The notes beneath the pieces were generated by a model. It was not told the DNA's origin. It made no database searches and was given only the letters and a program-made list of their open reading frames with translations. A stretch of DNA of 64,000 nucleotides from DAOVFN01 sp964607835 (GTDB lineage: Archaea; Aenigmatarchaeota; Aenigmatarchaeia; QMZP01), in assembly GCA_964607835.1 (NCBI GenBank), contig CAZSLL010000001.1:1-64000 (forward strand). Reading direction: 5' to 3'. Both the position numbers and the translations under genes were made by a program. Positions 57,587-64,000 of the stretch are shown piece after piece (the stretch's first letter is position 1; the number at the start of each line of letters is the position of its first letter).

Positions 57587-57904
57587 ATGGACGCAAAGCT
57601 GGTCAGGAAATACGTGAAAGAGAAGAAAAAGACATTTCTCGGAACTATTTTGCTTTTGCTTGTTCTTGCTTTTGAGACATACTACCTGAACTGCTACAGC
57701 ATATACGTGCCGGGATTCTGCGAGATGTCATTCGTGCTTGTTGTGCTGGCAATAATCGTGGCCAATGTCTGGTTCTATTTCAGCGGTGGCGGGAGGAAGA
57801 AAAACGACAGCAAGCGGGCAATGTCCGGAAATGCGGGAAATAAGCCTCACATTTGCCAAAAGATTCTGTTATTATTTAATATAGCTTATAGAAGATATAC
57901 TTGA
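57587..57904 (+). CDS. Membrane protein near the right repeat
   Basis: A 105-residue protein with two hydrophobic segments (residues about 18-35 and 48-66), then a Lys/Asp-rich tail with CQKILLLF. The last gene of the segment; the following 85 nt before the right inverted repeat are AT-rich and gene-free. Confidence 0.5.
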   Translation: MDAKLVRKYVKEKKKTFLGTILLLLVLAFETYYLNCYSIYVPGFCEMSFVLVVLAIIVANVWFYFSGGGRKKNDSKRAMSGNAGNKPHICQKILLLFNIAYRRYT

Positions 57905-57987
57905 TAATAGTATCATCATAAACAATTCATTGCATAATAATACTAATTTAGTGTATATCATCATATATATTCTGCGGTATACAGTAA

Positions 57988-58028
57988 TTTTCTACCAGAA
58001 GTGAGAGTTGGAAATTTGACACCCCAAG
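57988..58028 (-). repeat. Right 41-bp inverted repeat
   Basis: Reverse complement of 55647-55687 at 40 of 41 positions. Outside it, the sequence changes at once to the radical SAM gene region, with its promoter TTTTAAGCAG. Confidence 0.9.
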
Positions 58029-58102
58029 ATATTTGCCACGGCGGGTAAGGAAGACTGAACGGTTTTAAGCAGGCGTGTGAGAATAGAGCACAGGTGAGTG
58101 AT

Positions 58103-58915
58103 ATGCCAGGGGTGACCGTGCGCAAGGTGCATGCCAAAACCATGCTTGTGAACAGCAGGATACCCGGCGTGAGATACGCGGTGAACCCGTACAGGGGGTG
58201 CTCACACGGGTGCGCATACTGCTATGCCGTATTCATGCAGCGCTATCATGCCAGGAGTGAGGGTTGGGGCATGTATGTTGACGTCAAGGTTAACGCTCCC
58301 GAGGTCCTGGAAAGGGATATCAGGGGACTCGGGCCCACAGGAAAGGGTCCGGTTATCTTGTCCAGCGTGTGCGACCCGTATCTTCCCGAGGAAAGTGAGT
58401 ACAGGATTACCAGAAGGCTTCTGGCCATGCTGCTCAACAACGGTTTTCCGGTGAGCATACTCACCAAGTCAGGTCTGGTGACCAGGGATAAAGACATAAT
58501 GAAAGGCCACCGGAAGGTTGAAGCAGGGCTCACGATAACAGGGCTCTATGAGAATGCCAGGAGGCTGCTGGAGCCCAGGGCGAGCCCCCACAAGGTGAGG
58601 ATTGAGGCCCTGAGGGAGCTTCATGAGGAGGGGATATACACATGGGCATTCCTGGGCCCGGTGCTTCCGGGACTCACTGACGTTGGAATGGTTTTCAGGG
58701 ACCTTGATGGAATAGTTGATTATGTGCTGGTGGATAAACTGAACCTGAAGAAGGGCACATGGGAAAGGTTTGAGCCTTTCATGTCGAGGAATTTCCCGAG
58801 CCTGCTTCCTGCCTACAGGAACATTCATCATGGAAACCAGGACTTCTGGGACAGCCTCTGGCCGGAGATTGGCAGGCTTGCAAGGAGGCATGATGTGAGG
58901 GTCAAGGTCGTCTGA
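58103..58915 (+). CDS. Radical SAM protein (SplB-like)
   Basis: A 270-residue radical SAM enzyme: NPYRGCSHGCAYCYA supplies the CxxxCxxC cluster ligands. Segments VILSSVCDPYLPEE and ILTKSGLVTRD fit the SplB/spore-photoproduct-lyase-like group often annotated as DNA repair lyases in archaea. Start ATG 58103; substrate unknown. Confidence 0.85.
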   Translation: MPGVTVRKVHAKTMLVNSRIPGVRYAVNPYRGCSHGCAYCYAVFMQRYHARSEGWGMYVDVKVNAPEVLERDIRGLGPTGKGPVILSSVCDPYLPEESEYRITRRLLAMLLNNGFPVSILTKSGLVTRDKDIMKGHRKVEAGLTITGLYENARRLLEPRASPHKVRIEALRELHEEGIYTWAFLGPVLPGLTDVGMVFRDLDGIVDYVLVDKLNLKKGTWERFEPFMSRNFPSLLPAYRNIHHGNQDFWDSLWPEIGRLARRHDVRVKVV

Positions 58916-58955
58916 AGGTGAGCCTCTTTTTATTCCTCAGCGATAAGCAGTAAGC

Positions 58956-59228
58956 ATGGTTTTCGATATTCTGAGGAAACTCGAACTGGAGGGAACCCTC
59001 GGCAGGTGCCACCTGACCCTGAGGGACAGCAGGAAGCCTGGTGGAACCCGGATAATACTGGGCAGCGAGCTCACCAGGGTCAGCAGAGAGCGCATTGAGC
59101 TCCTTGGGGGAGAATCACTATATGAGGCCTTCAGGATTCCGCTTGAAAGCATACAGGAGATCAGGCTCGAGGGAAGGCCTGTCTTCAGGCGGAGGAGCTC
59201 CATAAAGAGAATACACATGAGGAAATGA
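58956..59228 (+). CDS. UPF0248 (DUF504) family protein
   Basis: A 90-residue protein with the DUF504 pattern: DILRKLELEGTLGRCHLTLRDSRKPGGTRIILGSEL, then ERIELLGGE, IPLESIQEIRLEGRPVF. The family is linked to RNA metabolism; function not settled. Its neighbours are a radical SAM gene and a metal hydrolase. Confidence 0.7.
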   Translation: MVFDILRKLELEGTLGRCHLTLRDSRKPGGTRIILGSELTRVSRERIELLGGESLYEAFRIPLESIQEIRLEGRPVFRRRSSIKRIHMRK

Positions 59229-59280
59229 GGCTTTCCTAACGCTTATTAATCACGGATGTATATCCTGGTCAGGGTTGAGA

Positions 59281-59904
59281 ATGCCAAGGGAGATTTCTGT
59301 CGGGGATGTGGAAATATGCTGGCTCGGTCACGCCGGTTTCATGCTGAAGTCAGGAAACGCAGTGGTGTACATAGACCCGTACAAGGTCTCGCACGGTGAA
59401 AAGGCAGACATGATACTCGTAACGCATGAACATTACGACCACTGCGACCCTGGCTCTGTCAGCGTGCTCTCTGGCAAGGGCACCCTTGTTGTGGCACCCA
59501 AGTCATGCAGGGGAAAGCTTTCCAAGTTCAGGGAAATAAAAATTGGAGATTCAGTCATCGAGCAAGGGATAAAGGTAATGGTGGTGGATGCCTACAACAA
59601 GGAGAAGCAGTTCCACCCAAGGGGGTCGGGCGTAGGATACCTGGTTACCATGGGCGAGACCGTGATTTATCACGCTGGCGACACGGACAGGATTCCCGAG
59701 ATGAGCGAGCTCGGTCATGTGAACGTGGCGCTCCTGCCTGTTGGAGGGACCTACACCATGGATGTGCAGGAGGCAGCCATGGCGGCTGAGGCCGTGGGGG
59801 CTGAGATAACCATTCCCATGCACTGGGGAACGGTTGTGGGAACACAGAGCGACGCGGAGAGGCTCAAGAAGCTCTGCAAGACCAGGGTGGAGGTCCTCTC
59901 ATAG
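59281..59904 (+). CDS. UPF0173-type metallo-beta-lactamase-fold hydrolase
   Basis: A 207-residue MBL-fold protein: WLGHAGFML, VTHEHYDHCD (HxHxDH zinc site), YHAGDTDR, and PMHWGT near the end. UPF0173 members act on small phosphate or nucleotide-like substrates; the exact substrate is unknown. Start ATG 59281 follows a TATATCC box. Confidence 0.88.
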   Translation: MPREISVGDVEICWLGHAGFMLKSGNAVVYIDPYKVSHGEKADMILVTHEHYDHCDPGSVSVLSGKGTLVVAPKSCRGKLSKFREIKIGDSVIEQGIKVMVVDAYNKEKQFHPRGSGVGYLVTMGETVIYHAGDTDRIPEMSELGHVNVALLPVGGTYTMDVQEAAMAAEAVGAEITIPMHWGTVVGTQSDAERLKKLCKTRVEVLS

Positions 59905-59956
59905 GCCTCTTTTAAATAGAGGTGCGCCAATTCTTACTGGAAAGGGGGATGATTCC

Positions 59957-60205
59957 ATGGCACAAAGCAAGAAAGTCAGGGTTTACTCAACCCCATTCTG
60001 CCCATGGTGCGTAAAGGCCAAGGAATTCCTCAAGGAGCATGGAATCGAGTTCGAGGAAATCGATGTTTCACAAGACCAGGAGGCCGCCCACAGGATGGTG
60101 GAGGGCTCTGGGCAGACAGGCGTGCCTGTCATCGAGATATCAGGCGAGTTCGTGGTTGGATTTGACAGGACCAGGATTTCAGAGCTCCTGGGAATAAAGG
60201 AATGA
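59957..60205 (+). CDS. Glutaredoxin-like protein
   Basis: An 82-residue thioredoxin-fold protein with the active-site CPWC at residues 15-18 (STPFCPWCVKAKEFL) and TGVPVIEISGEFVVGFD (cis-Pro). Start ATG 59957 has GGAAAGGGGGATG upstream. Thiol-disulfide exchange in the cytosol. The following gene encodes a membrane-anchored relative of the fold, so a small redox pair. Confidence 0.9.
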   Translation: MAQSKKVRVYSTPFCPWCVKAKEFLKEHGIEFEEIDVSQDQEAAHRMVEGSGQTGVPVIEISGEFVVGFDRTRISELLGIKE

Positions 60206-60209
60206 TTCA

Positions 60210-60773
60210 ATGGATCCCAAGGTTTTCGCCAGGAAAGCACTCAGTCAGATGACATCCAGCAGGCAGAATATTGTAATGCTTGTTCTGGGAATACTCATTA
60301 TATTCTTCGGCTCTTATGCCATGACCGGGTACCTGGTGGGGAATCCACCTGTCCGGGACAATCCCGCCGCGGGATTCCCATCTTTCATTGACAACGGCGG
60401 GGAAATCTGCACCATTGACGGGAAGCCTGTCATAAGGATGTACTCAACCACCACATGCCCGCACTGCAGCTGGATTAAGGGCACCTTTGACGACATGGCC
60501 AGGGAATACGTCAGCCAGGGCAAGCTTGCAGCAATGCACTGGGAGCTAGACGTAAGGGATGATTCACTTACGCTTCAGAAGGAGAACAGCATCCCCCAGG
60601 AGGAGATAGACCTCTTCCTCAGCAACAGCAATGGCGGAGGAGTTCCCACATATGTCATGGGATGCAGGTACTCCAGGCTCGGTAACGCGCATGAGGGCCA
60701 GGGAGGGCTTCCAGCAGAGGAGGCGGAATTCCGCGCCCTCATAGAGCACCTCATAAAGGAAACCTCCCGGTAA
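60210..60773 (+). CDS. Membrane-anchored thioredoxin-like protein
   Basis: A 187-residue protein with one membrane helix (residues 20-44), then a thioredoxin-like domain with the active site STTTCPHCSWIKG near residues 80-92. It starts 4 nt after the glutaredoxin stop. The active site faces the outside if the N-terminus is in, so a role in disulfide handling of the Cys-rich secreted proteins in this window is plausible. Confidence 0.8.
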   Translation: MDPKVFARKALSQMTSSRQNIVMLVLGILIIFFGSYAMTGYLVGNPPVRDNPAAGFPSFIDNGGEICTIDGKPVIRMYSTTTCPHCSWIKGTFDDMAREYVSQGKLAAMHWELDVRDDSLTLQKENSIPQEEIDLFLSNSNGGGVPTYVMGCRYSRLGNAHEGQGGLPAEEAEFRALIEHLIKETSR

Positions 60774-60821
60774 TCCCCGCGGGATAAACAATCTTTTTAA
60801 GCTTTTTGTTCAGAATTGCGC

Positions 60822-61133
60822 ATGGAGACTGAATATTTCTCCCAGATAATGTACGAGGATGATATCCAACTTATCGGCAGGAAGGCTCCTGTAAGGATGT
60901 TCGAAGACTGCTACTTTGTCATGGGAGACTACGATGAAGGTATCCGGAAAGAGATTGGGGTTTATTGTTACGGGGGCAGCCTGAAAGGCGAGAGGGACGT
61001 GTATACATTCAGGCTCACAATCCCGCAGGAAAGAGTCTTTGAAATGCTGGGCGAAAATGAAGGGAGAGAATTCCTTGAAGACCTAAAGAAGCTCAGCGCT
61101 GGTCACGAGAATGAGGGCAGCCTTGGCTCGTGA
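60822..61133 (+). CDS. Unknown 103-residue protein
   Basis: A soluble acidic protein starting METEYFSQIMYEDDIQLIGRKAPV, no family recognised. ATG 60822 is placed about 25 nt from TTTTTAAGC (60793-60801). It is convergent with the UPF0145 gene, 1 nt apart at the stops. Confidence 0.55.
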   Translation: METEYFSQIMYEDDIQLIGRKAPVRMFEDCYFVMGDYDEGIRKEIGVYCYGGSLKGERDVYTFRLTIPQERVFEMLGENEGREFLEDLKKLSAGHENEGSLGS

Positions 61134-61134
61134 C

Positions 61135-61452
61135 TCACTTCAGCTTTACGGCAGTGCCGTACGCGAGAATCTCTGCAGAGCCCGCCATGACCGCCGCGGT
61201 GCTAAGCCTCACACCGATTACAGCATCTGACCTGAGCCTTTTCGCGTTGGCTTCCATCCTCTTCATGGCCTCTGCCCTGGCCTCCTGGAGCATCTCGGTG
61301 TAACCACCCTGCTCGCCTCCGACAATCCCCCTGAAGGCAGCTCCTATGTCCTTGCCGATGTGTTTGGCCCTGACCGTGTTGCCTGTTACTGGCCCGAGAA
61401 TCTCTTTAATATTCTTTCCCGGAACCTCATAGCCTGTGGTTATTATCATCAT
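61135..61452 (-). CDS. UPF0145 (YbjQ-like) protein
   Basis: A 105-residue protein with the YbjQ pattern: ITTGYEVPGKNIKEILGPVTGNTVRAKHIGKDI, ALQEAR-type helix (YTEMLQEARAEAMKRMEANAKRLRSDAVIGVRLST) and ILAYGTAVKL. Members form pentamers, function unclear (metal binding proposed). It overlaps the GIY-YIG gene start by 4 nt. Confidence 0.85.
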   Translation of the reverse strand: MMIITTGYEVPGKNIKEILGPVTGNTVRAKHIGKDIGAAFRGIVGGEQGGYTEMLQEARAEAMKRMEANAKRLRSDAVIGVRLSTAAVMAGSAEILAYGTAVKLK

Positions 61453-61727
61453 ACCACCTCATTAGCTTGTGGCCTTCTTTTGGCATTCTGGCTTATAAAG
61501 CGTATCTTTTCCCTTCGGGAAAGGCCCTTTATCCCAGCCTCCCGCTTCTGGGCTTCTGACCTGCTCTCTGCAGGCTCTGAGAAAACAAGCCTGAAGGGCC
61601 GGCGGGATTTCACGTATTTGGACCCCCTTCCAGAAGAATGCGCCTTCATCCTATTGTCCAGGTCATTGGTTACTCCCGTATACAGGGAGCCGTCAGCGCA
61701 CCTTAGTATGTAAACCCTCCAGTCCAT
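61449..61727 (-). CDS. GIY-YIG nuclease domain protein
   Basis: A 92-residue single-domain GIY-YIG protein (VYILRCADGSLYTGVTNDLDNRMKAH, SKYVKSRRPFRLVFSE, REAGIKGLSRREKIRFI), UvrC-like catalytic module as in YhbQ/YazA proteins. Coupled to UPF0145 (ATGA overlap). Confidence 0.9.
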   Translation of the reverse strand: MDWRVYILRCADGSLYTGVTNDLDNRMKAHSSGRGSKYVKSRRPFRLVFSEPAESRSEAQKREAGIKGLSRREKIRFISQNAKRRPQANEVV

Positions 61728-61798
61728 GCTTGATATATCCCATTCGAGATTATATGATTTCGTGGCCCATTTATAAAACTGCGGGCAACAGCATAGTT

Positions 61799-62176
61799 AT
61801 GCCCTACAAGACGCTTCTGGACAGGAACCTGGAGGAAGCCAGGATGAAGCTTGTCACCTTCCCTCAGGACACACTGGCAATAGTATACGTGGGTCGGGAT
61901 GATGATGGTAACCGAGAAATCTGGAATATCAGGTACAGCCTGGTATTGGGCGAAAGGGGCTATGCCCTCAGGACTGTGGGTAGCGAGACCCCTCATATAG
62001 TGGATGACAAATCCCTCAACAGCAGCAGCAAGAAGAATGCTTGGCTGGAGGGATTCATGACCCTCGCTGATGACGTTGAGGGGGCCATGGACAGCCTTCC
62101 TATAAGGCCTGTTGACGCCGAGGAGATTAGGGGCAGACTCAGGGAATACCATGGGGAGATTTACCCGGATAAATAA
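61799..62176 (+). CDS. Unknown 125-residue protein
   Basis: A soluble mixed alpha/beta protein: MPYKTLLDRNLEEARMKLVTFPQDTLAIVYVGRDDDGNREIWNIRYS, a beta sheet with a helical end. ATG 61799 fits a TTATAAAAC box 25 nt upstream better than the first in-frame ATG. No family recognised. Confidence 0.6.
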   Translation: MPYKTLLDRNLEEARMKLVTFPQDTLAIVYVGRDDDGNREIWNIRYSLVLGERGYALRTVGSETPHIVDDKSLNSSSKKNAWLEGFMTLADDVEGAMDSLPIRPVDAEEIRGRLREYHGEIYPDK

Positions 62177-62540
62177 TATTGCTTAACCATACTTTTGATT
62201 CCCCGTATAAAGCTACCAGGATTCACATCCGTGTCATCCTGAATTTTACATGCTCTGGCGATTAATCATGCAGTGCAAGGAGCGCTCCTCTTCATTTGGG
62301 CATAGCTAAGGTAATGCCAGATTTTTAAAGCGGGGGGAGGATTAGGTTCATGACCAATAAGAAAACTGAATAGCCTTCCTGGGCTTCTTCAAGGCAGTGC
62401 TTTGGCCGGCCTTCCTGGTGCACGGAGTGCTCCTTTTCATGTGGGCATGAGCCGGGAGTCCAAGGTTCGGTATATGAATCATAAAACGAGCCAAGTAATA
62501 ATGTGCCCGAAGTTATTGCGCATTGAAAAGAGATGATTGC
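62177..62540 (+). other. Intergenic region with decayed coding remnants
   Basis: Two diverged copies of a membrane-protein C-terminus are visible in forward frames: VQGALLFIWA then stop near 62271-62305, and VHGVLLFMWA then stop near 62417-62450. The bases around them match at about 29 of 33. The first has no intact start; the second is frameshifted. Nothing else supportable here. Confidence 0.45.
62350..62450 (+). pseudogene. Frameshifted small membrane protein
   Basis: ATG 62350 reads MTNKKTE then stops; one frame over it continues AFLGFFKAVLWPAFLVHGVL to LFMWA and a stop. A TATA-like TTTTTAAAG is upstream at about 62320-62328. Frameshift or a base error. Confidence 0.45.
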
Positions 62541-63119
62541 ATGAAACTCAAGGCAGGCATATTCCTGGTAATCATTCTGGTGATACTCGGGGGCTTACTG
62601 GCGGCGCAGAGCATCCCTCGGTTCCTCTCATCAGTCCCAGAGATATCAGGAACAGGGGACATACTTCCTGATGAGCAGGGCCTCCGGAGGTTTGGGATGG
62701 AAATCAGCGGGCTGAGCTGCCGGACAGAGGATTATGAGACCGGAGCCCGCGCCTCTCTGGCTCAGTACAGCTTCTGCAACTTCACCATCACCAGCCTGAA
62801 CGGCACCGAGGTCATCCTCGAGGTAAAGAAATACACAAACATGGAGGACAGGACAGGCGCTTACCAGTACGAATCCTCCCACCTCTTCGGCCAGGAGGGG
62901 CTGATTAGCGAGAACGAGTACGGGGACCTGAGCAGGTTCAGGGTCAGCAGCGAGGATGACTACATGGGACACCTCAATAATCCGGGTGTCTACTATTACC
63001 ACCTCTGGATATGCAAGGACCTGTATCTCATCCACGTCACCTCAAGCGGGACCGTGGAGGCAGAGGACGAGGTTGCCTCTGTCGGGGAGCACATACTTTC
63101 TCAGTTCAGCCGGATATAG
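62541..63119 (+). CDS. Exported/anchored protein of unknown function
   Basis: A 192-residue protein with one N-terminal membrane helix (residues 4-22) and an extracellular-looking domain with paired cysteines. Start ATG 62541 after GAAAAGAGATG. No family recognised. Confidence 0.6.
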   Translation: MKLKAGIFLVIILVILGGLLAAQSIPRFLSSVPEISGTGDILPDEQGLRRFGMEISGLSCRTEDYETGARASLAQYSFCNFTITSLNGTEVILEVKKYTNMEDRTGAYQYESSHLFGQEGLISENEYGDLSRFRVSSEDDYMGHLNNPGVYYYHLWICKDLYLIHVTSSGTVEAEDEVASVGEHILSQFSRI

Positions 63120-63132
63120 GAAAAGGCGTTTT

Positions 63133-63981
63133 CTATCCTTGCGAATGAAGCTTTCTGAGCCTTTTCAGGTCTTCGCGGATGTTCCTCTCCAAATTATCAG
63201 GGTTGGAGCACAATTCCCTGTACTCTTTCCTGAGCCCGTTGGAGATGATGTATTCACGGACCTCCTTCAGTTTGGCATCATGCGGGGAACCGAATACAGG
63301 TACTATCACGTTTGACCTGAGGAGCTCCAGCCTCTTCTCCTTGTTCATGGGCATTCTGCTCCTGCTCATAGCAAAAGATAGCCCTTCGCTTTGGCTCTTG
63401 TTCAGCCGGATCCCGAGGGCAATCAAATCCCGCCTGAGGGCATGGTATGGGTCGGAAAGCCCTCCGTAGTATTCAGATAGTGAACCATTATCATAGCAGG
63501 CTTCCAGCACCTTTGCAGTGCTCAGGCTCCCGTCGCCAGTGCTTCCGGTTATCCCGAACACCGGCCGGAGAACCTCTTTCATGAGCTTGTTCCTCCTGGA
63601 TCTGGATTCCCTGACTTTCTTCCTTCTGCTGCGCACATTGTCCAGGTAATCACGCCTCGAATCAGCCGCCGCCTCGTGGTCAATGCACTGCCTGGCCCTC
63701 TCTAGCCTGTCCCTGTAGGACGGGTCTGTGTTATACCTGTGCCAGGCGGATATTCTTCTTGCCTCTGCTCCACTGACTTCTGTCTCCTGGAGGAAGCCGC
63801 TATCCAGCATGGCCCCAATCTCTTCTTCGGACAGGCCGTATCTATCGATGTCCCGGCGCATGAACTTCATATCATCCAGCCCGTAGGAGACTATGGCACA
63901 AAGCTGCTCCACCCCGTCCATTCCCATCCTGTCCTCCAGGACTGAACGAACACTCTTCAGCATCATGGTGTAGGCTTCCAT
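63133..63981 (-). CDS. Unknown 282-residue protein
   Basis: Mostly helical, rich in Arg and Lys (SRRDYLDNVRSRRKKVRESRSRRNKLMKEV), no clear motif; possible nucleic-acid binding. It begins near the right edge; whether ATG 63981 or 63966 is used is unclear. The right flank is outside the window. Confidence 0.5.
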   Translation of the reverse strand: MEAYTMMLKSVRSVLEDRMGMDGVEQLCAIVSYGLDDMKFMRRDIDRYGLSEEEIGAMLDSGFLQETEVSGAEARRISAWHRYNTDPSYRDRLERARQCIDHEAAADSRRDYLDNVRSRRKKVRESRSRRNKLMKEVLRPVFGITGSTGDGSLSTAKVLEACYDNGSLSEYYGGLSDPYHALRRDLIALGIRLNKSQSEGLSFAMSRSRMPMNKEKRLELLRSNVIVPVFGSPHDAKLKEVREYIISNGLRKEYRELCSNPDNLERNIREDLKRLRKLHSQG

Positions 63982-64000
63982 GCCTGATTGTCACGAATAA

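Larger units (their letters stand above)
55647..58028. mobile_element. Inverted-repeat segment with minimal tyrosine recombinase
   Basis: A 2.4-kb segment flanked by 41-bp inverted repeats, with AT-rich margins of 100-150 nt inside each repeat. It contains a winged-helix gene, two small genes, a tyrosine recombinase lacking the N-terminal core-binding domain, and a membrane protein gene, all on the plus strand, and repeats of a CGGACAT motif. It could be a transposon-like integrating element or an invertible segment. Confidence 0.65.

Overview
The window looks like one scaffold of an archaeal genome. It carries archaeal ribosomal proteins (L7Ae, S28e, L24e), ABCE1/Rli1, diphthine synthase, archaeal cytidylate kinase, FtsZ, mevalonate-pathway GHMP kinases, DUF373 and DUF63 membrane proteins, a radical SAM SplB-like protein, TATA boxes about 25 nt upstream of many starts, and a tRNA with introns that form bulge-helix-bulge motifs. 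Cysteine-rich secreted proteins and a pilus-like VWA locus would suit a DPANN-type or related lineage, but I cannot place it by sequence alone. Two runs of exactly 100 N (9968-10067, 43782-43881) are scaffold gaps.

Layout. 1-1228: end of a secreted Cys-rich protein. 1238-4850: module A (lipoprotein, two exported proteins including a LysM protein, one membrane protein). 4893-9537: cytidylate kinase, small paired proteins, a TIM-barrel protein, lipoprotein, Cys-repeat exported protein, DUF63. 9545-10256: module B, broken by a gap. 10382-20533: nucleotidyltransferase, a large TIM-barrel protein and unknowns, Rli1. 20563-23550: module C (four membrane or coiled-coil proteins). 23596-25932: YchF GTPase, Nudix, DphB. 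25992-32320: a locus that could run a methylthioadenosine / 5'-deoxyadenosine salvage shunt (MTA phosphorylase, MtnA-type isomerase, LsrF-type aldolase, Zn alcohol dehydrogenase, cupin, adenine deaminase). 32963-33748: ribosomal proteins. 34622-35088: module D. 35198-35960: a LAGLIDADG gene running into a three-intron tRNA-Thr(GGU). 35989-40317: diphosphomevalonate decarboxylase, phosphomevalonate kinase and mevalonate kinase. 40665-45936: transporter, FtsZ, FKBP-type isomerase, secreted DNase I-fold protein. 46199-53181: pilus-like VWA surface locus. 55647-58028: a segment bounded by 41-bp inverted repeats holding a minimal tyrosine recombinase. 58103-63981: radical SAM, UPF0248, UPF0173, glutaredoxin and thioredoxin-like proteins, UPF0145, GIY-YIG and unknowns.

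The least expected structure is modules A-D. Each starts at a TATA-like box, has a 190-350 nt leader with a small CCC-AAT-GGG-type hairpin, uses strong AAAGGAGG-type ribosome binding sites, ends in a hairpin, and is followed within a few bases by the same roughly 30-nt tail motif. The proteins differ between modules but those recognisable are membrane or exported. The other standouts are the three-intron tRNA beside its endonuclease and the inverted-repeat recombinase segment.
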